From assembly GCF_030709675.1 (NCBI RefSeq), contig NZ_JAUZQD010000001.1, forward strand, positions 496,001 through 560,000: 64,000 bases of DNA, given 5' to 3'. Shown in pieces: positions 48,542 through 57,790 of this stretch (positions within the stretch are counted from its first letter, which is position 1; the number at the start of each line of letters is the position of its first letter). The stretch is from Symbioplanes lichenis (GTDB lineage Bacteria > Actinomycetota > Actinomycetes > Mycobacteriales > Micromonosporaceae). Made by a program: the position numbers and the translations under genes. The notes below the pieces were generated by a model, which made no database searches, was not told where the DNA came from, and saw only the letters and a list, made by a program, of their open reading frames with translations.

Positions 48542-48714
48542 GCAAGCCACCGTAACGGGCTGGTCACGGTCATCTTCCGCGGCTTCCCCCTGACCGGGTT
48601 GGACCTGTGACAATGCGCGAGAAAGAATGCCGATGGAATGATGGCATTCGACTGCGCCATGGCGGTGCGTACGGGCGACGGAGCCCGAGACACCGGGAAG
48701 ACGAGGATGGGCTC

Positions 48715-49923
48715 ATGAACGACTGGACGACCTTCGGGCGCGTGGACGCCGACGGCACCGTCTACGTCAAGACAGCCGAGGGCGACAAGGTCGTCGGCTC
48801 CTGGCAGGCGGGCACGCCGGAGGAGGGCCTGGCTCACTTCGCGCGGCGCTTCGCCGACCTGGTCACCGAGGTGGACCTGGTGGAGGCCCGGCTGAAGTCC
48901 GGCGCCGCCGACGCGGCGCACTCGCTGAGCAGTGTCAAACGGCTGCGGACGACGCTCGACGAGGCCCACGTGGTCGGCGACATCGACGGGCTCGCCGCCC
49001 GGCTCGACGCGCTGACCACGCTCGCCGACGCCAAGGCGGACGAGGCCAAGGCCGCCCGCGAGCTGGCCCGCACCGAGGCCCTGGCCCGCAAGACGGCGCT
49101 GGTCGAGGAGGCCGAGACGATCGCCGCCGAGGCGACCGGCTGGAAGAGCGCGGGCGACCGGCTCAAGGAGATCCTCGACGAGTGGAAGACGATCCGCGGC
49201 GTCGACAAGAAGACCGACGGCGAGCTGTGGAAGCGCTTCGCCGCCGCCCGTGACGGCTTCACCCGCCGCCGCGGCGCGCACTTCGCCACCCTCGACGGTC
49301 AGCGCAAACAGGCGCAGACCGCCAAGGAGGAGCTGGTCAAGGAGGCGGAGACGCTCTCCACGTCCAGCGAGTGGGGCCCCACGGCCACCCGGCTCAAGGA
49401 CCTCATGACCGAGTGGAAGGCGGCGCCCCGCGCGGCCAAGGAGGCCGAGCAGCGCCTCTGGGAACGCTTCCGGGCCGCCCAGGACGCCTTCTTCACCCGC
49501 CGCAGCGAGGTCTTCTCGGCCCGCGACGCGGAGTACAAGGGCAACCTCGAGAAGAAGCAGGCCGTCCTGGCCGAGGTCGAGGCGCTCGACGTCGACGCCG
49601 ACCCGCGCGGCGCCCAGAACAAGCTCCGCGACCTCCAGGCCGCCTGGCACGACGCCGGCCGCGTGCCCCGCGAGTCGGCCGCTTCCCTGGACCGCCGCTG
49701 GCGGGCCGCCGAGGAGCGCATCCGCGTCGCGATGGACTCCGCGTGGCGCAAGACCGCGCCGGAGGACAACCCGCTCCTGCGCCAGATGCGCGACCAGGTC
49801 GCCGAGGCCGAGGAGAAGCTGGCCCGCGCCCAGGCCGCCGGCGACAAGCGCCGCATCAAGGAGGCCGAGCAGGCGCTCGCCACGAAGAGGCAGTTCCTGG
49901 CGCTGGCCGAGCAGGCGCACTGA
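48715..49923 (+). CDS. DUF349 domain-repeat protein
   Basis: A 402-residue, highly charged helical protein with about four DUF349 repeats. Each has a Trp-centred unit such as 'LKEILDEWKTIRGVDKKTD', 'LWKRFAAARDGFTRRRGAHF' and 'LKDLMTEWKAAPRAAKEAEQ'. A small N-terminal domain ('MNDWTTFGRVDADGTVYVKT') precedes them. The C-terminus is a coiled coil. The family is common in actinobacteria next to mia genes and its function is unknown. The ATG at 48715 has a GAGGAT site. A strong terminator follows. Confidence 0.85.
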   Translation: MNDWTTFGRVDADGTVYVKTAEGDKVVGSWQAGTPEEGLAHFARRFADLVTEVDLVEARLKSGAADAAHSLSSVKRLRTTLDEAHVVGDIDGLAARLDALTTLADAKADEAKAARELARTEALARKTALVEEAETIAAEATGWKSAGDRLKEILDEWKTIRGVDKKTDGELWKRFAAARDGFTRRRGAHFATLDGQRKQAQTAKEELVKEAETLSTSSEWGPTATRLKDLMTEWKAAPRAAKEAEQRLWERFRAAQDAFFTRRSEVFSARDAEYKGNLEKKQAVLAEVEALDVDADPRGAQNKLRDLQAAWHDAGRVPRESAASLDRRWRAAEERIRVAMDSAWRKTAPEDNPLLRQMRDQVAEAEEKLARAQAAGDKRRIKEAEQALATKRQFLALAEQAH

Positions 49924-49940
49924 CACCGGTCAGACGATGA

Positions 49941-49966
49941 AGGGCCCCCTCGTGGGGGCCCTTTTT
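49941..49966. terminator. Strong bidirectional terminator between DUF349 gene and miaB
   Basis: AGGGCCCCC (49941-49949) with GGGGGCCCT (49954-49962) around TCGT, followed by TTTT and preceded by GAA. It lies 17 bases after the DUF349 stop and 8 bases from the miaB stop, so it serves both convergent genes. Confidence 0.88.
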
Positions 49967-49973
49967 CGTGCGG

Positions 49974-51461
49974 TCAGCCGATGCCGCAGCCGTCGGCGGC
50001 CGGGAGGGGGGCCGGGACGCCGATGGTGGGGAGGCCCAGGGAGACGCCGGGGAATTTCGGGGTGTGGCCGGCTTCCCAGGCGTCGCCCGCGCGGGTGCGG
50101 CGGTGGGAGAGCGGGGCGCCGTCGGCGTTGAGGTGGTGCGGGGCGGCGTACGTGATGGTGGTCTCGATGATGTCGCCGGGACGTGGGGCGGTGTCGCCGA
50201 CGGCGAAGTGGACCAGGCGGCCGTCGCGGGCGCGGCCGCTCAGGCGGCCCGTGCGCTCGTCCTTGCGGCCCTCGCCCACCGCGACCAGGACCTCGACCCG
50301 CTCGCCGACCAGGCGCTTGTTCTCCGCCCAGCTGATCTCCTCGAGGAGGGCGATCAGCCGCTCGTAGCGCTCCTGGACGACCTGCTTGGGCAGCTGCTCG
50401 TCCATGGTCGCGGCGGGGGTGCCGGGGCGCTTGGAGTATTGGAACGTGAAGGCGCTGGAGAAGCGGGCGCGGCGGACGACCTCGAGGGTCTGCTCGAAGT
50501 CTTCCTCGGTCTCGCCGGGGAAGCCGACGATGATGTCGGTGGTGATCGCGGCGTCGGGCATCGCGGCGCGGACCTTGTCGATGATGCCGAGGTACTTCTC
50601 CGAGCGGTAGCTGCGGCGCATCGCCTTGAGCACGCGGTCGGAGCCGGACTGCAGCGGCATGTGCAGCGAGTGGCAGACGTTGGGCGTCTCGGCCATGGCG
50701 GCGATCACGTCGTCGGTGAAGTCCTTGGGGTGCGGGCTGGTGAAGCGCACCCGCTCGAGGCCCTCGATCGTGCCGGTGGCGCGCAGCAGCTTGCCGAAGG
50801 CGAGCCGGTCGCCGAACTCGACGCCGTAGGAGTTGACGTTCTGCCCGAGGAGGGTGACCTCGAGCACGCCCTGGGCGGCGAGCGCCTCGACCTCGGCGAG
50901 GATCTCGCCCGGGCGGCGGTCCTTCTCCTTGCCGCGCAGCGACGGAACGATGCAGAAGGTGCAGGTGTTGTTGCAGCCCACGGAGATCGAGACCCAGCCC
51001 GCGTACGTGGACTCGCGCTTGGTGGGCAGCGTCGACGGGAACACCTCGAGGCTCTCGAGGATCTCGACCTCGGCCTCCTGGTTGTGCCGGGCCCGCTCGA
51101 GCAGCGCCGGCAAGGACCCGATGTTGTGCGTGCCGAAGACCACGTCGACCCACGGCGCCTTCTTGACGATGTCGCCGCGGTCCTTCTGCGCCAGGCAGCC
51201 GCCCACGGCGATCTGCATGCCCGGGTTCTTGAGCTTGGTGGGGCGCAGGTGGCCGAGGTTGCCGTAGAGGCGGTTGTCGGCGTTCTCCCGGACCGCGCAC
51301 GTGTTGAAGACCACGACGTCGGCCGCGTCGGCGTCGGCGGCGCGGATGTAGCCCGCGTCCTCCATGAGGCCGGAGATGCGCTCGCTGTCGTGCACGTTCA
51401 TCTGGCAGCCGTACGTGCGCACGTCGTAGGTGCGGGCGGCCGCGGGAGCAAAGTCAGTCAT
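49974..51461 (-). CDS. miaB: tRNA-2-methylthio-N6-dimethylallyladenosine synthase MiaB
   Basis: A 495-residue radical-SAM methylthiotransferase. The N-terminal UPF0004 domain carries Cys ligands in '[18 protein letters not shown]', '[18 protein letters not shown]' and '[10 protein letters not shown]'. The radical SAM site is '[17 protein letters not shown]' (CxxxCxxC). The TRAM domain follows near residues 380-445. The last ~50 residues form a Pro/Gly-rich tail. It completes the A37 modification begun by MiaA. The ATG at 51461 gives '[20 protein letters not shown]'. The ribosome site is weak. Confidence 0.95.
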   Translation of the reverse strand: MTDFAPAAARTYDVRTYGCQMNVHDSERISGLMEDAGYIRAADADAADVVVFNTCAVRENADNRLYGNLGHLRPTKLKNPGMQIAVGGCLAQKDRGDIVKKAPWVDVVFGTHNIGSLPALLERARHNQEAEVEILESLEVFPSTLPTKRESTYAGWVSISVGCNNTCTFCIVPSLRGKEKDRRPGEILAEVEALAAQGVLEVTLLGQNVNSYGVEFGDRLAFGKLLRATGTIEGLERVRFTSPHPKDFTDDVIAAMAETPNVCHSLHMPLQSGSDRVLKAMRRSYRSEKYLGIIDKVRAAMPDAAITTDIIVGFPGETEEDFEQTLEVVRRARFSSAFTFQYSKRPGTPAATMDEQLPKQVVQERYERLIALLEEISWAENKRLVGERVEVLVAVGEGRKDERTGRLSGRARDGRLVHFAVGDTAPRPGDIIETTITYAAPHHLNADGAPLSHRRTRAGDAWEAGHTPKFPGVSLGLPTIGVPAPLPAADGCGIG

Positions 51462-51481
51462 AGCAATTTGAAGGGTAGACC

Positions 51482-51961
51482 CTAGGCGGCGGCCGGTCGC
51501 TCGGGCTTCCAGCTGGATCGTGAACAGCCCGGGGCGAGGGCACACGCCGGGTCGCTGCCTGTGCACGGGCGGGCGTGGCGTCGTTCCGTACCGTCATCGG
51601 TCTCGGTCTCGTCGACATGCACCGGCCGCAGCGTGCCGTCCGCGCCGGCCCGGACATACCGGGTGGGATTGAGCGTGTCGTCCGCGAACAGGACGTCGGT
51701 GCCGAGGCGGACGGCAACGGCGCTCGCGACGGCACTTTCGGGCACGTCCGAGGGCGCGAGGAAACACTCCAGCTCGGTCGGGAAGTCACCGCTGGTGTGC
51801 CACACGTCGCAGAGAACCGCGTCGTCGACCAGGGCGCCCAGGGTCGCCACAGGCCGGCGCAGCACCTCGGCGACGGCGGCGCACACGGCCGTGACCTCCA
51901 GCTCCGCGGCGAAGCACCAACTCCACAGGCCGTCGGCGGGCTCAGCGTCCATACCGCTCAT
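51482..51961 (-). CDS. Hypothetical protein
   Basis: A 159-residue protein that I do not recognise. It has a compact Trp-containing N-terminus ('[20 protein letters not shown]'), a middle region ('[20 protein letters not shown]') and a C-terminal tail with three Cys. There is no signal peptide or membrane segment. The ATG at 51961 stands nine bases after GGAAGGG, a better site than the ATG at 51970. It lies upstream of miaB on the same strand with only 20 bases between stop and start, so it may be co-transcribed. Confidence 0.6.
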   Translation of the reverse strand: MSGMDAEPADGLWSWCFAAELEVTAVCAAVAEVLRRPVATLGALVDDAVLCDVWHTSGDFPTELECFLAPSDVPESAVASAVAVRLGTDVLFADDTLNPTRYVRAGADGTLRPVHVDETETDDGTERRHARPCTGSDPACALAPGCSRSSWKPERPAAA

Positions 51962-52092
51962 CGTGGACATCCCTTCCGGTGCGCACTTGCGGTGTTACCC
52001 CTCCGTGACCATTCTCGGCGCGTTCCGATACTTGCGGCCCCCTAGAGTGGCCCCATCCGAGTGAACGGCACAGACGGGACGGTGGTCAGACG

Positions 52093-52842
52093 GTGACGAC
52101 GACGAGCGAGCCACTCATCGTCCTCGAAGGCGTCAACAAGCATTTCGGCCCGTTGCACGTCCTGCGGGACGTCGACCTGTCCGTCGCGCGCGGCGAGGTG
52201 GTCGTCGTGATCGGACCGTCGGGCTCCGGCAAGTCGACGCTGTGCCGCGCGATCAACCGCCTCGAGCCGATCGACGCGGGCACCATCACCTTCGACGGGC
52301 GGCCGCTGCCGGCCGAGGGCAAGTCGCTCGCGCGGCTGCGCAGCGAGGTCGGCATGGTGTTCCAGTCGTTCAACCTCTTCGCGCACAAGACCATCCTGCA
52401 GAACGTGATGCTGGGCCCGGTCAAGGTGCGCAAGGAGAAGCCGGCGGCGGTCCGGGACCGCGCGATGGGCCTGCTCGAGCGGGTCGGCATCGCCAGCCAG
52501 GCGGAGAAGTTCCCGGCGCAGCTGTCGGGCGGCCAGCAGCAGCGGGTCGCGATCGCCCGCGCGCTGGCCATGCAGCCCAAGGCCCTGCTCTTCGACGAGC
52601 CGACCAGCGCGCTCGACCCCGAGATGGTCGGCGAGGTCCTCGACGTGATGACGTCCCTGGCCCGCGAGGGCATGACCATGGTCGTCGTCACCCACGAGAT
52701 GGGCTTCGCGCGGCACGCCGCCAACCGCGTCGTCTTCATGGCCGACGGGCAGCTGGTCGAGCAGGCCGAGCCGGAGGAGTTCTTCGCCAACCCGAGGAGC
52801 GACCGGGCCAAGGACTTCCTGTCGAAGATCCTCACGCACTGA
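52093..52842 (+). CDS. gluA: Glutamate-type amino-acid ABC transporter ATPase
   Basis: A 249-residue ABC ATPase of the polar amino-acid class. Walker A '[18 protein letters not shown]', Q-loop '[15 protein letters not shown]', signature '[16 protein letters not shown]', Walker B '[12 protein letters not shown]' and switch His '[11 protein letters not shown]' are all intact. It powers uptake with the binding protein and two permeases that follow. The GTG start at 52093 is family-typical. The first gene of gluABCD, its specificity for glutamate is inferred from gene order and size. Confidence 0.92.
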   Translation: MTTTSEPLIVLEGVNKHFGPLHVLRDVDLSVARGEVVVVIGPSGSGKSTLCRAINRLEPIDAGTITFDGRPLPAEGKSLARLRSEVGMVFQSFNLFAHKTILQNVMLGPVKVRKEKPAAVRDRAMGLLERVGIASQAEKFPAQLSGGQQQRVAIARALAMQPKALLFDEPTSALDPEMVGEVLDVMTSLAREGMTMVVVTHEMGFARHAANRVVFMADGQLVEQAEPEEFFANPRSDRAKDFLSKILTH

Positions 52843-52950
52843 GCGGTATCCGGACGCATACCGGCCGCATCTCACCCGGCGACAGCCGTGAGAGTCCACA
52901 GACGATTTTCCGTTGATTGCTGTATTCGCACCACCAGGAGGAGCAGGACC

Positions 52951-53808
52951 ATGCGTTTCACTCGAATGGCGGCCATCGCCGGGGCGTTCGCCCTGGCCCT
53001 GTCCGCGGCGGCCTGCGGCGGCGACGGGGACGACAGCGGCTCCGGCTCGGCCCAGGGCATCGTCGGCAAGGCGAGCAGCGACAAGAAGCTGGTCTTCGGC
53101 GTCAAGAACGACCAGCCCGGCCTCGGCCTGCAGACCGGCACCGCCTACACCGGCTTCGACATCGAGATCGCGAAGATCATCGCCAAGGGCCTCGGCGTGC
53201 CGGAGTCCGGCATCGAGTACAAGACGACGGTCTCCGCCAACCGCGAGCCCTTCATCCAGCAGGGCCAGGTCGACGTGGTCGTCGCGACCTACACGATCAA
53301 CGACGAGCGCAAGAAGGTCGTCAACTTCGGCGGCCCCTACTACATCGCCGGGCAGGACCTGCTGGTCCCGACCGCCTCGACGATCACCGGCCCCGAGACG
53401 CTGGCCGGCAAGAAGGTCTGCTCGGTCACCGGCTCCACGCCGGCCAAGCGGATCCAGACGGACTACAAGGACGCCAAGCTCCAGCAGTTCGACTCCTACT
53501 CCAAGTGCGTGCAGGCGCTCGCCGACGGCACGGTCGACGCGGTCACGACCGACGACATCATCCTCGCCGGGTACGCCGCCCAGGACCAGTACGCGGGCAA
53601 GTTCAAGGTGGTCGGCAAGAAGTTCAGCGACGAGCCCTACGGCATCGGCGTCAAGAAGGACGACACCGAGGGCTGCAACAAGATCAACGAGATCCTGAAG
53701 ACGGCCGCGACCGACGGCTCGTACAAGGCCGCCTGGGACGCCACGCTCGGCAAGAGCGGCACCGCGGCGCCGGAGCTCGACGTCACCAAGCTGACGAACT
53801 GCAGCTGA
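52951..53808 (+). CDS. gluB: Glutamate-binding lipoprotein of ABC transporter
   Basis: A 285-residue solute-binding lipoprotein. The signal ends in the lipobox 'LSAAAC', with the lipidated Cys followed by 'GGDGDDSGSGS'. The mature SBP_bac_3 domain has 'YTGFDIEIAKIIAKGLGV', 'VVVATYTINDERKKVVNFGG' and 'KVCSVTGSTPAKRIQ'. It would capture glutamate or a related amino acid outside the membrane. AGGAGGAG lies before the ATG at 52951. The operon continues with the permeases 61 bases on. Confidence 0.92.
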   Translation: MRFTRMAAIAGAFALALSAAACGGDGDDSGSGSAQGIVGKASSDKKLVFGVKNDQPGLGLQTGTAYTGFDIEIAKIIAKGLGVPESGIEYKTTVSANREPFIQQGQVDVVVATYTINDERKKVVNFGGPYYIAGQDLLVPTASTITGPETLAGKKVCSVTGSTPAKRIQTDYKDAKLQQFDSYSKCVQALADGTVDAVTTDDIILAGYAAQDQYAGKFKVVGKKFSDEPYGIGVKKDDTEGCNKINEILKTAATDGSYKAAWDATLGKSGTAAPELDVTKLTNCS

Positions 53809-53869
53809 CCGAGTTTCCAGGGCGGGGCCGGCAGGACGCCGGTCCCGCCCTCCTCATGAGAGAAGCGCG

Positions 53870-54544
53870 ATGGACGTCTTCACCGATCCGGACAACATCG
53901 AGACCTACACGACCGGGTTCCTCTGGATCCTGAAGCTGACCGTCGCGGCGGCGATCGGCTCGGGAGTGCTCGGTGTGCTGCTCGCGGGGATGCGCGTGTC
54001 GCCCGTACCGGTGCTGCGGGCCTTCGGCACGGGCTGGGTCAACGTCTTCCGGAACACGCCGCTGACGCTGATCATCTTCTTCTGCTACTTCGGCCTCTAC
54101 TCCGCGCTGGGGCTGGAGCTGGCCGACGACATCGACCTGAACAACTTCTGGCTGGGCGTGGTCGGCCTGTCGGTCTACACCGCGGCGTTCGTCTGCGAGG
54201 CCATCCGCTCCGGCATCAACACCGTGCCGGTGGGCCAGGCCGAGGCGGCCCGCGCGATCGGCATGTCCTTCCTGCAAACCCTGCGCCTGATCGTGCTGCC
54301 GCAGGCCGGCCGCGCGGTGATCGCCCCGTTGGGCAGCATCCTCATCGCCCTCTGCAAGAACTCCACGATCGTCGGCACGATCGGCCTCATGGAGTCCTCG
54401 ACGGCCATGAAGGACCTGATCAACGCGAACGGTGATGCGGTCATCCCGATCTTCCTGGTCTTCGCCGGCACCTTCGCCGTCGTCCTGATCCCCACCGGCT
54501 ACTTCTTCGGATGGCTGTCGAACCGACTGGCGGTGAAGCGATGA
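53870..54544 (+). CDS. gluC: Glutamate ABC transporter permease, first subunit
   Basis: A 224-residue inner-membrane permease with about five transmembrane segments. The HisM-type EAA loop 'GQAEAARAIGMSFLQTLRLI' contacts the ATPase, and 'NVFRNTPLTLIIFFCYFG' is the conserved early region. It pairs with the next gene's product to form the channel. Its stop overlaps the next start by four bases (ATGA). Confidence 0.92.
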   Translation: MDVFTDPDNIETYTTGFLWILKLTVAAAIGSGVLGVLLAGMRVSPVPVLRAFGTGWVNVFRNTPLTLIIFFCYFGLYSALGLELADDIDLNNFWLGVVGLSVYTAAFVCEAIRSGINTVPVGQAEAARAIGMSFLQTLRLIVLPQAGRAVIAPLGSILIALCKNSTIVGTIGLMESSTAMKDLINANGDAVIPIFLVFAGTFAVVLIPTGYFFGWLSNRLAVKR

Positions 54545-55431
54545 GCACCACGGACAGCGTCCTCTACGACCACCCGGGGCCCCGCGCCAAGGCCCGTAAC
54601 GCGGTGCTGACCGTCGTGTTCGGCATCGGCCTGGTGCTGCTGCTCTGGTGGATCTACCGGCAGTTCGACGAGAACGGCATCTGGGACGGCCCGCTGTGGG
54701 AGCCGTTCACCGAGAGCGAGACCTGGACCGCGTACGTGTTGCCGGGCCTGTGGAGCACGGTGAAGGCAGCCGCCGTCGCGATGGTGCTCTCGCTGGTGTT
54801 CGGCGTGGTCTTCGCCGTCGGGCGGCTGTCGGACCACCGGTGGCTGAGCATCCCGTCGGGCATCGTGGTCGAGTTCTTCCGGGCCGTGCCGCTGCTGCTG
54901 ATGATCTTCTTCATCTTCTTCGGCATCCCGTTCCTCACCGAGCAGCCCATGCCGCCGTTCTGGGCGGTCGTGATCGGGCTCACGCTCTACAACGGATCGG
55001 TGCTGGCGGAGGCCTTCCGCGCCGGGATCAAGGCCGTGCCGCGGGGCCAGAGCGAGGCCGCGTACGCGATCGGCATGCGCAAGAACCAGGTGATGCGCGA
55101 GATCCTCGTCCCCCAGGCGGCGCGCGCGATGCTGCCGGTGATCGTGAGCCAGCTCGTGGTGCTCGTGAAGGACACCGCGCTCGGCTACATCATCGGCTAC
55201 ACCGAGCTGATCCAGAACGGCGTCAACACCCTCGGCGCGAACTTCGGCAACGTGGTCCCGGCGGCGATCGTCGCGGCGATCATCTACATCGTGCTGAACG
55301 CGTCGCTGACGTTCTTCGCCGGCTTCCTGGAGCGGCGCACCCGGCGGACGGGCCGCGCGCCGCGCATCAAGGCCTCCCCCGGCACACCGGTCCCGGCCGG
55401 CGCGGGCGCCGTGGTGGAGCCGCAGGGCTGA
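54541..55431 (+). CDS. gluD: Glutamate ABC transporter permease, second subunit
   Basis: A 296-residue permease with about six membrane segments. The EAA loop is 'GQSEAAYAIGMRKNQVMREI', and 'VEFFRAVPLLLMIFFIFFG' is the conserved early part. The N-terminal ~50 residues and the basic, Pro-rich C-terminal tail ('RRTRRTGRAPRIKASPG') extend beyond GluC. Coupled to gluC by ATGA, it is followed by a strong terminator. Confidence 0.92.
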   Translation: MSTTDSVLYDHPGPRAKARNAVLTVVFGIGLVLLLWWIYRQFDENGIWDGPLWEPFTESETWTAYVLPGLWSTVKAAAVAMVLSLVFGVVFAVGRLSDHRWLSIPSGIVVEFFRAVPLLLMIFFIFFGIPFLTEQPMPPFWAVVIGLTLYNGSVLAEAFRAGIKAVPRGQSEAAYAIGMRKNQVMREILVPQAARAMLPVIVSQLVVLVKDTALGYIIGYTELIQNGVNTLGANFGNVVPAAIVAAIIYIVLNASLTFFAGFLERRTRRTGRAPRIKASPGTPVPAGAGAVVEPQG

Positions 55432-55437
55432 CCTCGT

Positions 55438-55477
55438 ACGGCCGGCCGGACGCCCGGCCGGCCGTATGTCCTTTTTG
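55438..55477 (+). terminator. Terminator of the gluABCD operon
   Basis: TACGGCCGGCCGG pairs with CCGGCCGGCCGTA (55438-55465) around a short loop, followed by TGTCCTTTTTG. It lies seven bases after the gluD stop. Confidence 0.88.
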
Positions 55478-55541
55478 TCAGCCCGGGACAGATCCTCGTC
55501 GCTGATCTTAGGTAGCGTGCCCCGATCACACGGGGAGGATC

Positions 55542-56189
55542 ATGCTGACCAATCACCTTGCCCGCCGGCGCAGTGTGCGCATGGCGGTGCGTCTCGGAGT
55601 TGTCGCCGCCGCTGTGGGTATGGCCGCCTTCGCGGGTGGCGCACCTGTCTCGGCCGCCTTGCCTGCCGCGGCCTCGCCCTCTGCCAGCCCGGACGCTACT
55701 GGAGCGGACGACGAGCCTTCCGCTCCGGCCGATCCCGTTCCGGAGCCCACCACGGACGAGCCCGCGCCGGATCCGACGACCGACGAGCCGGATCCCGACC
55801 CGACGACCGAGGAACCGGCGCCCGACCCGGACCCGACCACAGAGGAACCGGCACCGGACCCGGACCCTGGTGCGGGCCCGCCGGAGAAGCCGGGTGAGCT
55901 GCCCGGCGGCGGTGGCGGCAACCCGGCCGTACCGATCGACCCGGCCTCGTCCCCCACCACCGGCTCCCCTGCCGGGGGCTCTCCCACCGGGGACGCTGAT
56001 CCTGGTACGGGTGGCGGCGCCGGAACGGCCGTGAGCAGCTCCCTGACCCGCGGTGCCGGAGTTGCTGCGGCCGACGTGCCCAGCCTGCCGATCACCGGGA
56101 CGAACGTGGCCGCCATCGCCGGCACCGGCCTCGTGATCGTCGCGGGCGGCGTGGGCCTCATCCTGGTCTCGCGGCGGCGCCCGGCCTGA
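55542..56189 (+). CDS. LPxTG-anchored surface protein with Pro/Thr/Glu/Asp repeats
   Basis: A 215-residue exported protein. A signal peptide (residues 1-38) is followed by repeats of the type 'PAPDPTTDEPDPDPTTEE', a Gly-rich segment, the sorting motif 'LPITG' near residue 184, a membrane helix ('AGTGLVIVAGGVGLILV') and a 'SRRRPA' tail. It should be linked to peptidoglycan by a sortase, with the acidic repeats acting as a wall-spanning stalk. No binding domain is present, so it may be a spacer. No sortase gene lies in the window. A GGGGAGG site precedes the ATG. Confidence 0.82.
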   Translation: MLTNHLARRRSVRMAVRLGVVAAAVGMAAFAGGAPVSAALPAAASPSASPDATGADDEPSAPADPVPEPTTDEPAPDPTTDEPDPDPTTEEPAPDPDPTTEEPAPDPDPGAGPPEKPGELPGGGGGNPAVPIDPASSPTTGSPAGGSPTGDADPGTGGGAGTAVSSSLTRGAGVAAADVPSLPITGTNVAAIAGTGLVIVAGGVGLILVSRRRPA

Positions 56190-56322
56190 TCCACGACGAC
56201 GGCGGGCCCGGGTGCCGGGTCCGCCGTCCGCTCATCGTCACCGTTCGCTGCCGGCTGGTAGCGTGCAACGTCGTGGCCCGTGCCCGAGGCCACGAGAACA
56301 CTGGTCGGAGGGGATGGGTCCG

Positions 56323-57198
56323 GTGAACGAGACGGACCACGGCGGCGGACCGCACGACGCGCCTCGGCCGGGCCCGGCCTACGGGCCCTTCCACGCCTCC
56401 CCCACCAGCGGCGAGCCCTATCCCACGTCCGGCGGCGGCGCTTCCCCGGTCTCGGGCGGCGCCTCTCCCGGGCCTGTCGATCAATACGGCCTCCCGCCCG
56501 CCGACCCCTTCGGCTTCGGCGCCGGTTACAGCGGCCCGCGCATCGAGCCGACACCCAAGCAGCCCCGGGGCCGGTTCCTCATCCCGGCCCTCGCGGGCCT
56601 GGCGGCAGGGCTCCTCCTTTTCGGTACGGGCGGCTGGTTCCTCGGTCGCGCCACGGCTCCCGACGCTGCTCCGGCCTCTGCCGCACCCGCGCCGGTGGCG
56701 ACGGGGCCGGCGGGCGTCTACGAGCAGAACCAGATCGCGATCAACGGGCCGAAGTTCACCGCCGGGCTCACCCCGATGGCGCAGGGCTGGCTGCCGCATC
56801 TCTCAGGCTGCGCCCGCGACGGTGAGAAGGGCGGTCCCGCGCTGAACCGGGGCGAGAAGGCGCGCGTCCGGTGCGAGATGGACGCCATGAGTGTGATCTT
56901 CGTCGAGTACGCGACCGTGGCCGAGCGGGACGCCGCCCGCGACACGACGCTCAAGCAGAACATCGACGCGCGGACCCTCACCCCGGGCGCCGCCGAGGCC
57001 GGGCCGAAGGCCGCACCCTCCGGACGGACGAACGGCAACTACGTGGAGTACGCCTATCAGGTCTCCGGTCGCACGGTGGCTGGGATCTGGTGGGACGACG
57101 CCGGCACTCCCGTGGCCGGATACCTGCTGGCGTACTGGAAGGAAGGCATCGGCCAGAAGTGGGAGCCCATCCGCGACGTCTGGGCCCGCTACGCCTGA
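56323..57198 (+). CDS. Single-pass membrane protein, paralogue of 23857-24735
   Basis: A 291-residue protein built like the first gene of the polysaccharide operon: a disordered Pro/Gly/Ser/Tyr N-terminus ('GPAYGPFHASPTSGEPYPTS'), one membrane helix ('PALAGLAAGLLLFGTGGWF') followed by 'LGRATAP', then an extracytoplasmic domain ending 'WEPIRDVWARYA'. 'NGNYVEYAYQVSGRTVAGIW' aligns with the paralogue. Only two Cys remain, against four there. The GTG at 56323 stands nine bases after GGAGGGG, so the ATG at 56314 is probably part of the ribosome site. Its function is unknown. Confidence 0.72.
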   Translation: MNETDHGGGPHDAPRPGPAYGPFHASPTSGEPYPTSGGGASPVSGGASPGPVDQYGLPPADPFGFGAGYSGPRIEPTPKQPRGRFLIPALAGLAAGLLLFGTGGWFLGRATAPDAAPASAAPAPVATGPAGVYEQNQIAINGPKFTAGLTPMAQGWLPHLSGCARDGEKGGPALNRGEKARVRCEMDAMSVIFVEYATVAERDAARDTTLKQNIDARTLTPGAAEAGPKAAPSGRTNGNYVEYAYQVSGRTVAGIWWDDAGTPVAGYLLAYWKEGIGQKWEPIRDVWARYA

Positions 57199-57790
57199 AT
57201 TGCCCCCTGGCGTCCTGAGCTGGGCGTGAGTGGGTCTGTGCCGTACGTCCCATCACCGGGCGAATCATGAGTCCTTGACCGAAGCGGCTCTCGCGACCTA
57301 GCCTCGCGTTACCAAGGTTTGTTCGACCATCGCAGGCTAAGCGCACAACATAGATCGCATTACTTTTCGGCATCACTTCCGGCTTCGGACAGTGAGCCCG
57401 GCGACACCATCGCCGTCAGCTCGCCCCGGCCCGGGCTTCGTCACGACCACAGAAGGGTCCGTCGCCGCTCCTCCTCGGTTTCGACTGGCGTCGGCGCCGC
57501 CCCGGGCGGGCCGATCGAGCAGCCGTGTCCCCATACCGGCCGTCCGCTGACCGCGCGGGCGTCCGGCGCAGCAGCATCCGCGGTCCTCGCCGACGACGAT
57601 GTCATGGCCGCCACCCCCAGGGGCGGCCCGCGGCACCCGTTGCCGGCGCTGGACCGTACCCGTGGTCAGCCGCCTTTGGTCGGGCATCCCTACCCGCGCA
57701 CCGCGCGCCCGCTTCGCCGTGGGCCCGCCACGCGGGACAACGAACCGGCACCGCATCCCCATGCGGCGCGGCGAAGGGAGAAACGGCGAG
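57199..57790 (+). other. Non-coding region upstream of rny
   Basis: About 590 bases with no convincing gene. A possible promoter has TTGACC (57275-57280) and TAGCCT (57299-57304) with an 18-base gap, pointing toward rny. The region 57305-57400 is less GC-rich. If that promoter is used, rny has a leader of nearly 480 bases, in line with the known autoregulation of RNases. Confidence 0.4.

Noticed and set aside
51465..51485. Palindrome AGGGTAGACCCT upstream of miaB as operator
   Set aside because: Twelve bases with no second copy and no known regulator. Probably chance.
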